Shown: positions 25,423-32,512 of the stretch, one piece after another
Layout of the letters: every line of letters begins with the position of its first letter
How positions within the stretch are numbered: position 1 is the first letter of the stretch
NCBI RefSeq assembly: GCF_004016445.2
Contig: NZ_SADT02000006.1
Location: forward strand, 496,001-560,000
DNA from: Mesorhizobium sp. M2E.F.Ca.ET.219.01.1.1
GTDB taxonomy: Bacteria; Pseudomonadota; Alphaproteobacteria; Rhizobiales; Rhizobiaceae
Length of the DNA: 64,000 nucleotides
Direction of reading: 5' to 3'
Notes under the pieces: generated by a model
Told to the model about the DNA's origin: nothing
Seen by the model: only the letters and a program-made list of their open reading frames with translations
The model's database searches: none
Made by a program: the position numbers and the translations under genes

Positions 25423-26058
25423 ATGAGTTATGGCGAAAATCTCTGGCTGTTCTTCGTGCTTCTGTTCGGCATCATCGCCGTTCCGGGCATGGACATGCTG
25501 TTCGTGCTGGCCAATGCGCTCACCGGCGGCAGCAACAGGGGCCTGGCGGCGACCGCAGGCATCATGCTGGGCGGCGCGGTGCACACGCTGAACGGTGCGA
25601 TCGGCGTCGGCCTGCTGATGCATTTCGTGCCGATCCTGTTCACGCCGCTGCTGGTCGCCGGCGCCGCCTACATGGCCTATATCGGCATTTCGCTGATGCG
25701 CAGCTCGATCACCGTCGGCGATGACGGCCCGGCTGGCAGCCGCTCGGCCTGGAAAGCGTTTCGCCAGGGTCTGGTCACCTGCCTGATCAATCCGAAGGCC
25801 TATCTCTTCATCCTTGCCGTCTATCCGCAATTCCTCAAGCCGGCTTACGGTCCGATCTGGATGCAGGCAACGATCATGGGATTGCTGACGGTCGCCACAC
25901 AGGCGGCGATCTATGGCGGGCTTGCCGTCACCGCCGGCCGCAGCCGGGGGCTGCTGGTCGACAATCCGCAGGCGACCATACTTGCAGGCCGTGCCGCAGG
26001 GCTGCTGCTGTTTGCCGTTTCAATATTTACGGCCTGGGAAGGATTGAGGGCGGCGTGA
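25423..26058 (+). CDS. LysE family amino acid exporter
   Basis: A 211-residue membrane protein with about six hydrophobic segments. LysE/RhtB signatures are FGIIAVPGMDMLFVLANALTGG near the N-terminus (the PGP-like motif reads PGM), GLAATAGIMLGGAVHT, and ALIGISLMRSS-type helix GISLMRSS. FRQGLVTCLINPKAYLF (about residues 111-127) is the conserved NPK segment. It exports amino acids or related small molecules across the inner membrane. Divergent from a WYL regulator. The stop lies within a GC-rich hairpin shared with the convergent aro gene. Confidence 0.87.
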   Translation: MSYGENLWLFFVLLFGIIAVPGMDMLFVLANALTGGSNRGLAATAGIMLGGAVHTLNGAIGVGLLMHFVPILFTPLLVAGAAYMAYIGISLMRSSITVGDDGPAGSRSAWKAFRQGLVTCLINPKAYLFILAVYPQFLKPAYGPIWMQATIMGLLTVATQAAIYGGLAVTAGRSRGLLVDNPQATILAGRAAGLLLFAVSIFTAWEGLRAA

Positions 26059-26069
26059 CCGCCGCCCTC
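26046..26069. terminator. GC-rich hairpin between convergent lysE-like and DAHP synthase genes
   Basis: GAGGGCGGC and GCCGCCCTC form a perfect nine-base stem around GTGACC, overlapping the exporter stop codon. No T tract follows on either strand, so termination efficiency is doubtful. Its position between convergent genes suggests a bidirectional terminator. Confidence 0.45.
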
Positions 26070-26079
26070 TCCATTGGGC

Positions 26080-27171
26080 TTATGCCGCGCCCTGACGGCT
26101 GGCGAGCATTTCGCGCTTCACCGACCGGCGCCATTCGACAGCGCCGGCGAGGCCATGCAGCACGGTCTCCGTGGTCGCCCAGTCGATGCAGCCGTCGGTG
26201 ATGCTCTGGCCGTAGACGAGCGGCTTGCCGGGCACGACGTCCTGGCGGCCGGCGACGAGGTTGCTCTCCATCATGACGCCGATGATCCGCTCGTCGCCCG
26301 CCGCGACCTGGCCGGCAACGTCATGCGCGACCTTCGGCTGGTTCTCCGGCTTCTTGGCGCTGTTGGCGTGGCTGACGTCGATCATCAGCCGTGGCGCGAC
26401 GCCGATGCGGCCGAGCTCGGCGGCGGCGGCATCGACGCTCGCGGCATCGTAGTTCGGCTGAATGCCGCCGCGCAGGATGACGTGGCAGTCCTCATTGCCG
26501 GTGGTCGCCGCGATGGCGCTGCGGCCGCCCTTGGTCACCGCCATGAAATGATGCGGTTGCGCCGCCGATTTCACCGCCTCGCCGGCGATCCGGAGATTGC
26601 CGTCGGTGCCGTTCTTGAAGCCGACCGGGCAGGAGAGGCCCGAGGCCAGCTCGCGATGGATCTGGCTTTCGGTCGTGCGCGCGCCGATGGCGCCCCAGGC
26701 GACGAGGTCGGCGATGTATTGCGGGATGGTCATGTCGAGGAACTCGGTCGCCGCCGGCAGGCCGAGATTGTTGACAGCCGAGAGCACATTGCGCGCCATG
26801 CGCAAGCCCTTCTCGATGTTGAAGCTGCCGTCGAGATCGGGATCGTTGATCAGCCCCTTCCAGCCGATCGTGGTGCGCGGCTTCTCGAAATAGACGCGCA
26901 TGACGATCTCGAGCCGGTCGGCCAGGGCCTCGCGCAGCGCCGCCAGACGGCTGGCATAGTCAACGGCCGCGACCGGATCGTGGATGGAACAAGGGCCGAC
27001 GATGACAAGCAGTCGATCGTCGGCCCCGGTAACGATCGAATGGATGGCATTGCGCGAAGCGGCAACGGTGCGCGTCGCGGTGAGCGAGCGCGGTATCTCG
27101 CGCATCACCTCGTCGGGCGTGCTCAGGGCTCTGATTTCGGTGACCCGAAGGTCGTCTGTGGTGGTCAACAC
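26080..27171 (-). CDS. aroG: 3-deoxy-7-phosphoheptulonate (DAHP) synthase, class I
   Basis: A 363-residue enzyme that condenses PEP and erythrose 4-phosphate, the first step of aromatic amino acid synthesis. Class I (AroFGH-type) motifs are VIVGPCSIHDP (about residues 55-65), MRVYFEKPRTTIGWKG (about 91-106), PVGFKNGTDG (about 181-190), FMAVTKGGRSAI and LMIDVSHANSAKK (about 252-264). The GTG at 27171 follows CAGGAGCAGAAAGCC. Preceded on the same strand by a leader peptide and terminator (27211-27336), which points to attenuation by aromatic amino acids. E. coli-type enzymes are controlled mainly by TyrR/TrpR and feedback, so this arrangement is unusual. Confidence 0.94.
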   Translation of the reverse strand: MLTTTDDLRVTEIRALSTPDEVMREIPRSLTATRTVAASRNAIHSIVTGADDRLLVIVGPCSIHDPVAAVDYASRLAALREALADRLEIVMRVYFEKPRTTIGWKGLINDPDLDGSFNIEKGLRMARNVLSAVNNLGLPAATEFLDMTIPQYIADLVAWGAIGARTTESQIHRELASGLSCPVGFKNGTDGNLRIAGEAVKSAAQPHHFMAVTKGGRSAIAATTGNEDCHVILRGGIQPNYDAASVDAAAAELGRIGVAPRLMIDVSHANSAKKPENQPKVAHDVAGQVAAGDERIIGVMMESNLVAGRQDVVPGKPLVYGQSITDGCIDWATTETVLHGLAGAVEWRRSVKREMLASRQGAA

Positions 27172-27210
27172 GGCTTTCTGCTCCTGGTTAGGAGACCTGC
27201 CGGCTGAAAC

Positions 27211-27236
27211 AAAAAAGCCGCCAGGTCTGGCGGCTT
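27211..27236 (-). terminator. Attenuator terminator in the aroG leader
   Basis: On the minus strand AAGCCGCCA and TGGCGGCTT form a perfect nine-base stem with a four-base loop, followed by TTTT and then GTTTC. It lies 40 bases upstream of the aroG GTG and 23 bases after the leader-peptide stop. Its 5' arm GCCGCCAG (27234-27227) can pair instead with CTGGCGGC inside the leader gene (27288-27281), eight perfect base pairs. Terminator and antiterminator are therefore mutually exclusive. Confidence 0.85.
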
Positions 27237-27258
27237 GTCGGATTTTGATCTGGAATCT

Positions 27259-27336
27259 TCAGATCGAGCACAATCCTCCCGCCGCCAGCGAGCTACCGTA
27301 GCTAAAGTACCAAAACGAGGCGGTCAGGTGGATCAT
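27259..27336 (-). CDS. Leader peptide of the aroG attenuator (25 residues)
   Basis: A 25-codon reading frame starting ATG at 27336 and stopping with TGA at 27261-27259. Its residues 7-13 are SFWYFSY: two Phe, one Trp and two Tyr codons within six codons. That is a very high density for a chance frame and fits a peptide that reports all three aromatic amino acids. No ribosome-binding site is visible. The start codon lies where transcription should begin, so the mRNA is probably leaderless, as I recall for the S. meliloti trpL leader. After the aromatic codons comes a segment CTGGCGGC able to form the antiterminator. Confidence 0.8.
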   Translation of the reverse strand: MIHLTASFWYFSYGSSLAAGGLCSI

Positions 27337-27342
27337 GCGGCT

Positions 27343-27371
27343 GATATAGTCGATGCGAGGGCGCTTGTCAC
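27343..27371 (-). promoter_or_regulatory. Promoter of the aroG leader transcript
   Basis: On the minus strand GTGACA (27371-27366) and TATATC (27348-27343) are separated by exactly 17 bases. The leader ATG begins seven bases after the -10 box, the usual distance to a transcription start, so the first transcribed base would be the A of the ATG. The -35 box abuts the stop codon of the upstream SDR gene. Confidence 0.65.
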
Positions 27372-28165
27372 TACTCCCCGATCACGCCGGCAATGTTCTG
27401 GTCGTAGTCGACCAGTGAGCCGGTCATGACCCCGGCCTGGGGGCTCAGCATGTAGGTGATCAGCCGCGCAAGCTGCGCCGGCTTGACTAGTTGGCCCATC
27501 GGTTGCGCGGCTTCGGCCTTCTCCAGCCAGTCATCCGACGCTCCGTGCCATTTCTTTTGCACGATCGCCTCGCCCTCGGTGTCCATCCATCCCGGCAGCA
27601 CGGCGTTGCAGCGGATGCGGTTCCTCCGGTAGGCGCTGGCGACATTCTTGGTCAGCGTCATCAGCGCGCCCTTGCTGGTCGAATAGGGCGTGAGGAACGA
27701 CTGGCCGGCATGCGCCGACATCGACAGCACATTGACGATCGAGCCCGGCGCCTTGCGGTCCAGCAGATGCGTGACAAGCCCCTGCATCAGGAAGAAGGGG
27801 CCGCGCACATTGGTGTCGAAGATCTGGTCGAACAGCTCCTCGGTGGTCTCGACCAACGATCCCCGCGCCGAGGTGGCGGCGGCGTTGACCAAAGCGTTCA
27901 GCGTGCCGAAATGCTCCAGCGCCGTTGCCACGGCGCGCTTGCAGTCGGCGACCTTGGCGACATCAGCGCTGATGAAGATGACGTCGACACCGTTCTTCTT
28001 CAACACTGCCACCGCCTTGTCGCCCTTCTCCTGCGACCGGCCGATCAGCGCCAGCGCGCGGCAGCCCTCGTCGGCAAGGGCCTCGGCAACCGCGAAGCCG
28101 ATGCCCTGCGCGCCGCCGGTGACGATGGCGCGCGTTTCTGAATTGCGACCGGCCAAACCGCTCAT
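27371..28165 (-). CDS. SDR family oxidoreductase
   Basis: A 264-residue short-chain dehydrogenase. The cofactor motif is VTGGAQGIGFAVAEAL (about residues 15-30), followed by NALVNAAATSARGSL (the NAG-type motif reads NAA) and the catalytic Ser/Tyr/Lys set VLSMSAH ... PYSTSKGALMTLTKN (about 147-173). It is downstream of iolG in the minus-strand inositol locus (gap 30 bases), so it probably oxidises an inositol or related polyol. The substrate is not identifiable from sequence. Confidence 0.88.
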   Translation of the reverse strand: MSGLAGRNSETRAIVTGGAQGIGFAVAEALADEGCRALALIGRSQEKGDKAVAVLKKNGVDVIFISADVAKVADCKRAVATALEHFGTLNALVNAAATSARGSLVETTEELFDQIFDTNVRGPFFLMQGLVTHLLDRKAPGSIVNVLSMSAHAGQSFLTPYSTSKGALMTLTKNVASAYRRNRIRCNAVLPGWMDTEGEAIVQKKWHGASDDWLEKAEAAQPMGQLVKPAQLARLITYMLSPQAGVMTGSLVDYDQNIAGVIGE

Positions 28166-28195
28166 CGCTTTGCTCCTGTAATCTAGGTCGAACGT

Positions 28196-29188
28196 TCAAT
28201 CGATGCGGACGGTCTTGCCGGTCTTTGCCGATTTCAGCGCCGCGTCGGCGAGCCTCAGCGCGACCAGCCCGTCCTTTCCGCTCGGCGCCGCCTTCTTGCC
28301 GGCGGTCGCGGCGGCGATGAAGGAGGCGATCTCGTTGGCGTAGGCGTCGATGTAGCGGGTCATGAAGAAGTCGTGCAGCGGCGGGCGGGTGTAGCCCTTG
28401 TCGTTGGCGAGCTCGATCGAGACCGGCCGCTGGTTCTCGGCCGCGACCATGCCCTTGGAGCCATGCACCTCGATGCGCTGGTCGTAGCCATAGGTGGCGC
28501 GGCGGGAATTGGAGATGACGGCCTGCTTGCCGGACGCGGTTTCGAGGATGACGCTGACCGAATCGAAATCGCCGGCTTCGCCGATCTTCTTGTCGACAAG
28601 CACCGAAGCATGGGCGCTGACGGCAACCGGCTCCTCGCCGAGCAGAAAGCGCGCCATGTCGAAATCATGGATGGTCATATCGCGAAAAATACCCCCGGAC
28701 CTGGCGATGTAGTCGAGCGGCGGGGCGCCGGGATCGCGGGACGTGATGGTGACCATCTCGACCGTGCCGATGGCGCCGTCGTCGATCGCCTTGCGCACGG
28801 CGGCGAAATGCGGGTCGAAGCGGCGGTTGAAGCCGACCATCAGCGTGGCGCCGGTCTTGTCGACCACGGCCAGGCATTTTTCGACGCGCTCGACGGAGAG
28901 GTCGATCGGCTTCTCGCAGAAGATCGCCTTGCCGGCCTTGGCGAAGCGCTCGATGAGATCGGCATGGGTGTCGGTCGGCGTGCAGATGATGACGGCGTCG
29001 ATGTCCTTGGCCTTCTCGATGGCATCGATCGTGCGCACTTCGGCGCCATAGGCGGAGGCCAATTCCGTTGCGGCCTTCTCGAAGGCGTCAGCCACGGCGA
29101 CCAGCTTGGCCTGGGGATTGGAGCCGACGGCGCGGGCATGCACCTTGCCGATACGGCCGGCGCCGAGAAGAGCGAAGCGGAGTGTCAT
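28196..29188 (-). CDS. iolG: Inositol 2-dehydrogenase
   Basis: A 330-residue Gfo/Idh/MocA enzyme. Rossmann motif LLGAGRIGKVHARAV (about residues 7-21), EKP motif FCEKPIDLSV (about 90-99), GFNRRFDPHFAAV, the active-site segment TIHDFDMARFLLGEEPV (about 171-187) and YGYDQRIEVHGSKG. These match IolG, which oxidises myo-inositol to scyllo-inosose with NAD. It follows a sugar/inositol ABC importer on the same strand and is paralogous to the protein at 271-1263. One of the two may use a different cyclitol. Confidence 0.88.
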   Translation of the reverse strand: MTLRFALLGAGRIGKVHARAVGSNPQAKLVAVADAFEKAATELASAYGAEVRTIDAIEKAKDIDAVIICTPTDTHADLIERFAKAGKAIFCEKPIDLSVERVEKCLAVVDKTGATLMVGFNRRFDPHFAAVRKAIDDGAIGTVEMVTITSRDPGAPPLDYIARSGGIFRDMTIHDFDMARFLLGEEPVAVSAHASVLVDKKIGEAGDFDSVSVILETASGKQAVISNSRRATYGYDQRIEVHGSKGMVAAENQRPVSIELANDKGYTRPPLHDFFMTRYIDAYANEIASFIAAATAGKKAAPSGKDGLVALRLADAALKSAKTGKTVRID

Positions 29189-29219
29189 GGAATGTCCTTC
29201 GAGGTGGGTTTTATAGACA

Positions 29220-29241
29220 GTCCGCGCCTCTCGGCGCGGAC
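29220..29241 (-). other. Intercistronic hairpin between the ABC ATPase gene and iolG
   Basis: GTCCGCGCC and GGCGCGGAC form a perfect nine-base stem with a four-base loop. No T run follows, so it is more likely an mRNA-processing or stabilising hairpin than a terminator. Confidence 0.5.
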
Positions 29242-29269
29242 GATTGCTTGTTCCCGTCGTGGCGCGCCG

Positions 29270-30040
29270 TCAGGCGGCCTGCAGCTCCGCCTGTCCGGTC
29301 TTGGCGCCGGTGATGTAGGCGACGATATCGTTGCCGTCGGTGTCCTGCTTGCGCAGATTGGCGACGATGCGGCCACGGCGGAAGACGACGATGCGGTCGA
29401 CCAGGTCGAACACCTGGCGCATGTTGTGGCTGACCAGGATCAGCGGCTCGCCGTTTTCCTTCAGCGTGCGGATGATGTTTTCGACCTGCGCCGTTTCCTG
29501 CACGCCGAGCGCCGCCGTCGGCTCGTCCATGATGATCAGCTTGGAGGCGAAGGTCGCCGTCCTGGCGATCGCCACGCACTGGCGCTGGCCGCCCGACATG
29601 TGGCGGATGGTGCTGGAGAGGTTGGGGATCTTCACCGCCGTGCGGACAAGCGCGGCCTCGGTCGCCTTGCGCATCGCCTTGCGGTCGAGGATCGAGAACG
29701 GCCCGAGATTGAACAGCACCTTCTCACGGCCGAGGAACAGGTTGGACGGCACGTCGAGATCGTCGGCCAAAGCCAGGTTCTGGAACACGGTCTCGATGCC
29801 CGCCTCGCGCGCCTCGATCGGGCCGGCGAAATTGACCTCCTTGCCGTCGAACCAGATCTTGCCGTCGGTGCGCTGCTCGACGCCGGTGATCTGGCGCACG
29901 AAGGTCGACTTGCCGGCGCCGTTGTCGCCCATGATGGCGACATGCTCGCCCTTGCGCAGCTCGAAATTCGCCTCCTGCAGCGCGTGCACGCCGCCATAAT
30001 GCTTGGTGAGGTTTTCGGTCTTCAGAACGATGTCCGACAT
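29270..30040 (-). CDS. Sugar/inositol ABC transporter ATP-binding protein, single domain
   Basis: A 256-residue ABC ATPase of the carbohydrate type: KTENLTKHYGGVHALQ, Walker A IMGDNGAGKSTFVRQ (about residues 38-52), signature RHMSGGQRQCVAIAR (about 142-156), Walker B LIIMDEPTAALGV and switch ILVSHNMRQVFDLVDR. It has only one ATPase domain, like FrcA of the rhizobial fructose importer, unlike the two-domain protein at 18336. The ATG at 30040 lies two bases after the permease stop; upstream in-frame sequence is the permease gene in another frame. Confidence 0.92.
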   Translation of the reverse strand: MSDIVLKTENLTKHYGGVHALQEANFELRKGEHVAIMGDNGAGKSTFVRQITGVEQRTDGKIWFDGKEVNFAGPIEAREAGIETVFQNLALADDLDVPSNLFLGREKVLFNLGPFSILDRKAMRKATEAALVRTAVKIPNLSSTIRHMSGGQRQCVAIARTATFASKLIIMDEPTAALGVQETAQVENIIRTLKENGEPLILVSHNMRQVFDLVDRIVVFRRGRIVANLRKQDTDGNDIVAYITGAKTGQAELQAA

Positions 30041-30042
30041 GG

Positions 30043-31119
30043 TCAAGCTCCTATCGCCCGGCGGCGCTGGCGCCATTGATCGAGAACGACGGCGCCGACT
30101 ATGATCACGCCCTTCACCATCTCCTGATAGTAGGCGTCGAGGCGCAGGAAGGTGAAGCCGGAAATGATGACGCCGAAGATCAGCGAGCCGATCACGGTGC
30201 CGATGATCGAGCCCCGGCCGCCCGACAGAGAAACGCCGCCAATGACGGCCATGGCGATGGCGTCCAGCTCGTACATGACCCCCATGCCGGCCTGGGCGGT
30301 GAGGTTCTTGGAGGACAGCACCACGGCGGCAATCGAGGCCAGGATACCGGCGATGGCGTAGACCAGCACCTTGTGGTTGGCGATCTTGATGCCCGACATG
30401 CGCGCGGCGTCCTCGTTGGAGCCGATGGCGTAGCAATGCTTGCCGTATTTCGTGTAGGTCAGGATGAGCTGGAACAGGAGTGCCAGCGAGATGAAGATGA
30501 CGACCGGCATCAGGCCTCTGCCGATGGCCGCGAAGCTGTCGGTCGGAAATGAGATCGGCTGGCCCTTCGACCACCATTTAGCGATGCCGCGGGCAGTGAC
30601 CATCATGCCGAGCGTGGCGATGAAGGGCGGAATGCGGGTGTAGGCGATCAGCAGACCGTTGATCAGGCCGGCTACCAAGCCGCAGCCGATAGCGACCAGC
30701 AGCGGCACGATGACGGGCAGGTCGGTCCAGCCATAATCGATGAACATCGCCTTGGGGTTGGGGTTGCCATTGACGGTCGCGACTTGAGCGAAGCTCATGG
30801 CGATCATGGCCGTGGCGCCGACGATCGAGCCCGAGGACAAGTCGATGCCGCCGCAGATGATGACCTGGGTGACGCCGATTGCGATGATGCCGACGATCGA
30901 CACCTGCAGGATGATGATCTGCAGGCGCTGCTCGTTGAAGAGCCCGGAGACATTCTCGCGGGTGTTGAACAGGAAGCTGTCGCCGAGGAAGACGCGGCCG
31001 ACCAGCTCGAAAGCGGCGACCAGGATGACTAGCGCCAGGAACACGTTGAACTCGGCCGGCCATGGACGCTTCTTGGCGTCATAGCTCAGCCCGCCAATGC
31101 CATGCGATGTCTGTGACAC
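30043..31119 (-). CDS. Sugar/inositol ABC transporter permease
   Basis: A 358-residue inner-membrane permease of the BPD_transp_2 family with about ten hydrophobic segments. Motifs are IIAIGVTQVIICGGIDLSSG, TLGMMVTARGIAKWWSKG, AIGSNEDAARMSGI and DAIAMAVIGGVSLSGGRGSI. The GTG at 31119 (reading MSQTSHG) follows GGAGGAAGAAGAC and is preferred over the longer frame that starts in the ribosome site itself. It is coupled to the ATPase gene by a two-base gap and separated from the binding-protein gene by a hairpin. Confidence 0.9.
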   Translation of the reverse strand: MSQTSHGIGGLSYDAKKRPWPAEFNVFLALVILVAAFELVGRVFLGDSFLFNTRENVSGLFNEQRLQIIILQVSIVGIIAIGVTQVIICGGIDLSSGSIVGATAMIAMSFAQVATVNGNPNPKAMFIDYGWTDLPVIVPLLVAIGCGLVAGLINGLLIAYTRIPPFIATLGMMVTARGIAKWWSKGQPISFPTDSFAAIGRGLMPVVIFISLALLFQLILTYTKYGKHCYAIGSNEDAARMSGIKIANHKVLVYAIAGILASIAAVVLSSKNLTAQAGMGVMYELDAIAMAVIGGVSLSGGRGSIIGTVIGSLIFGVIISGFTFLRLDAYYQEMVKGVIIVGAVVLDQWRQRRRAIGA

Positions 31120-31181
31120 GTCTTCTTCCTCCGTCGGGCGCACCTTGTCCTGCCTCCCGCGCGATCGGGAGGAAAGGCGGA

Positions 31182-31212
31182 GCGGCGCGTCCGTTCCGAT
31201 TGGACGCGCCGC
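31182..31212 (-). other. Intercistronic hairpin after the inositol-type binding protein gene
   Basis: GCGGCGCGTCC and GGACGCGCCGC form a perfect 11-base stem with a nine-base loop, immediately after the binding-protein stop. No T tract follows. It is the third such hairpin in the window at this position in an ABC operon. Confidence 0.6.
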
Positions 31213-31227
31213 CCGTATCGAGACGCC

Positions 31228-32169
31228 TCAGTTCTTCTTCAAGAACTTGTCGATGTTCGCCGGGGTGACGAGCTGGAAGGGGATGTAGACCTTCTTGTCC
31301 ACCTTTTCGCCCTTGGCGAGCTTGAGCGCGGCGTCAAGCGCCCCGGCGCCCTGGCCGGCGGCGTCCTGGAAGACCGTTGCGTCGAGATCGCCGGCCTGCA
31401 TGGCAACCAGCGCATCCTGGGTGGCGTCGACGCCGCCGACGACGACCGACTTCATGTCGATATTGGCGGCTTTCATCGCCTGGATGGCGCCGATGGCGCT
31501 TTCGTCGTTGTTGGCGATGACGCCATCGAACGCCTTGCCGGACGACAGCCAGTTGGTCATCAGGTTCTGCGCCTCGTCACGCTTCCAGTTCGAGGTCTGC
31601 TTGTCGATGATCTTGATGAAGTTGCAGTCCGGCGTGGCGATGACCTCGTCGATGTCCTTGGTGCGCTGCACCGCGGCCTGGTTGGAAAGCTCGCCCATGA
31701 TCACATAGACATTGGCTTCCTTCTTGCCGGCTTCCTTGAACAGGCGGCAAACTTCCTTGGTCTCGAGCGTGCCGGAATCGGCTTCGTTCGAGGCTACGAA
31801 GGCCTGGTTGTCGGGCAGCTTGTCGACGTTGACCGGCTCGCGGTTGACATAGACCAGCGGGATCTTGGCTGCGGCGGCCGCATCCGACATCGCCTGCGTG
31901 GCCGAGGTATCGACCGGATTGACGATAATGGCGTCGACGCCCGAGGCGGCGAAGTTCTTGATCTGGTCGAGCTGCTTGGCCACGTCGTTCTGCGCGTCCT
32001 CGACCTGCAGCTCGACGCCGCTCATGCCCTTGGCCTGCGCGATCATGCCGTTGCGCAAGACAGTGAGGAAGTTGTCGTCGAAAAGGGCCATCGAAACGCC
32101 GATCTTGGCGGCGAAGGCGGATGAACACATCAGCGCCGAGAGCGCGACGCCCAAAAGAAGTCTCTTCAT
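31228..32169 (-). CDS. Sugar/inositol ABC transporter periplasmic binding protein
   Basis: A 313-residue secreted protein. The signal peptide is LLLGVALSALMCSSAFA (about residues 4-20). The mature protein opens KIGVSMALFDDNFLTVLRNG, close to myo-inositol-binding IbpA-type proteins as I remember them, then DVAKQLDQIKNFAASGVDAIIVNPVDT, FDGVIANNDESAIGAIQAM and VVVGGVDATQDAL. MocB of rhizopine catabolism belongs to the same family. The ATG at 32169 follows GGAGGAGAATAAA. A candidate IolR site lies about 170 bases upstream, supporting an inositol-type ligand. Confidence 0.87.
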   Translation of the reverse strand: MKRLLLGVALSALMCSSAFAAKIGVSMALFDDNFLTVLRNGMIAQAKGMSGVELQVEDAQNDVAKQLDQIKNFAASGVDAIIVNPVDTSATQAMSDAAAAAKIPLVYVNREPVNVDKLPDNQAFVASNEADSGTLETKEVCRLFKEAGKKEANVYVIMGELSNQAAVQRTKDIDEVIATPDCNFIKIIDKQTSNWKRDEAQNLMTNWLSSGKAFDGVIANNDESAIGAIQAMKAANIDMKSVVVGGVDATQDALVAMQAGDLDATVFQDAAGQGAGALDAALKLAKGEKVDKKVYIPFQLVTPANIDKFLKKN

Positions 32170-32512
32170 TTTATTCTCCTCCACTTGGTGTCCGGCTGCA
32201 CCCATTGAACCGGAATCCCCGGTTTGCCCCGGGGAACTCTCCCTGCGGCCAATGAGGCGTCGCCAATTCTATTGGAACGCCTCTTCCTCCGTTCGAACAG
32301 GCGCTTCGGAACGAAAGAACCAAAAGGCCTAGTTAGTGAAATATTTATTCCATTTCGTTTGGGAAACGTCAAGGGCGATTCCGACCGGGCCAGCCGGTTT
32401 TTCGTTCATCAGGGGCACGACGACGACAAAAATCGCCGAAACCTGGGCCCGAATAGGAGCAACCTGCCATGAAAGAATCCATCAGCCTGATGGCTTCTAT
32501 CATGGCGGGACG
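32170..32512. promoter_or_regulatory. 343-base regulatory region upstream of the inositol-type ABC operon
   Basis: No gene is supported here. On the minus strand a TTGACG (32372-32367) is followed 17 bases later by AATAAA, which lies inside the candidate IolR site at 32337-32352. The site therefore overlaps the -10 region, where a repressor would block RNA polymerase. The rest, between the promoter and the lacI-like stop at 32513, shows nothing recognisable. Confidence 0.55.
32337..32352 (-). promoter_or_regulatory. Candidate IolR operator upstream of the inositol-type ABC operon
   Basis: On the minus strand this reads TGGAATAAATATTTCA, differing at one position from TGGAATTAATATTTCA upstream of iolC (4484-4499). 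Both share GGAA-N6-TTTC half-sites. The two sites are 28 kb apart in genes of the same suspected pathway. Chance identity of 15 of 16 bases at two relevant promoters in a high-GC genome is unlikely, so a common regulator is the best explanation. Confidence 0.65.
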
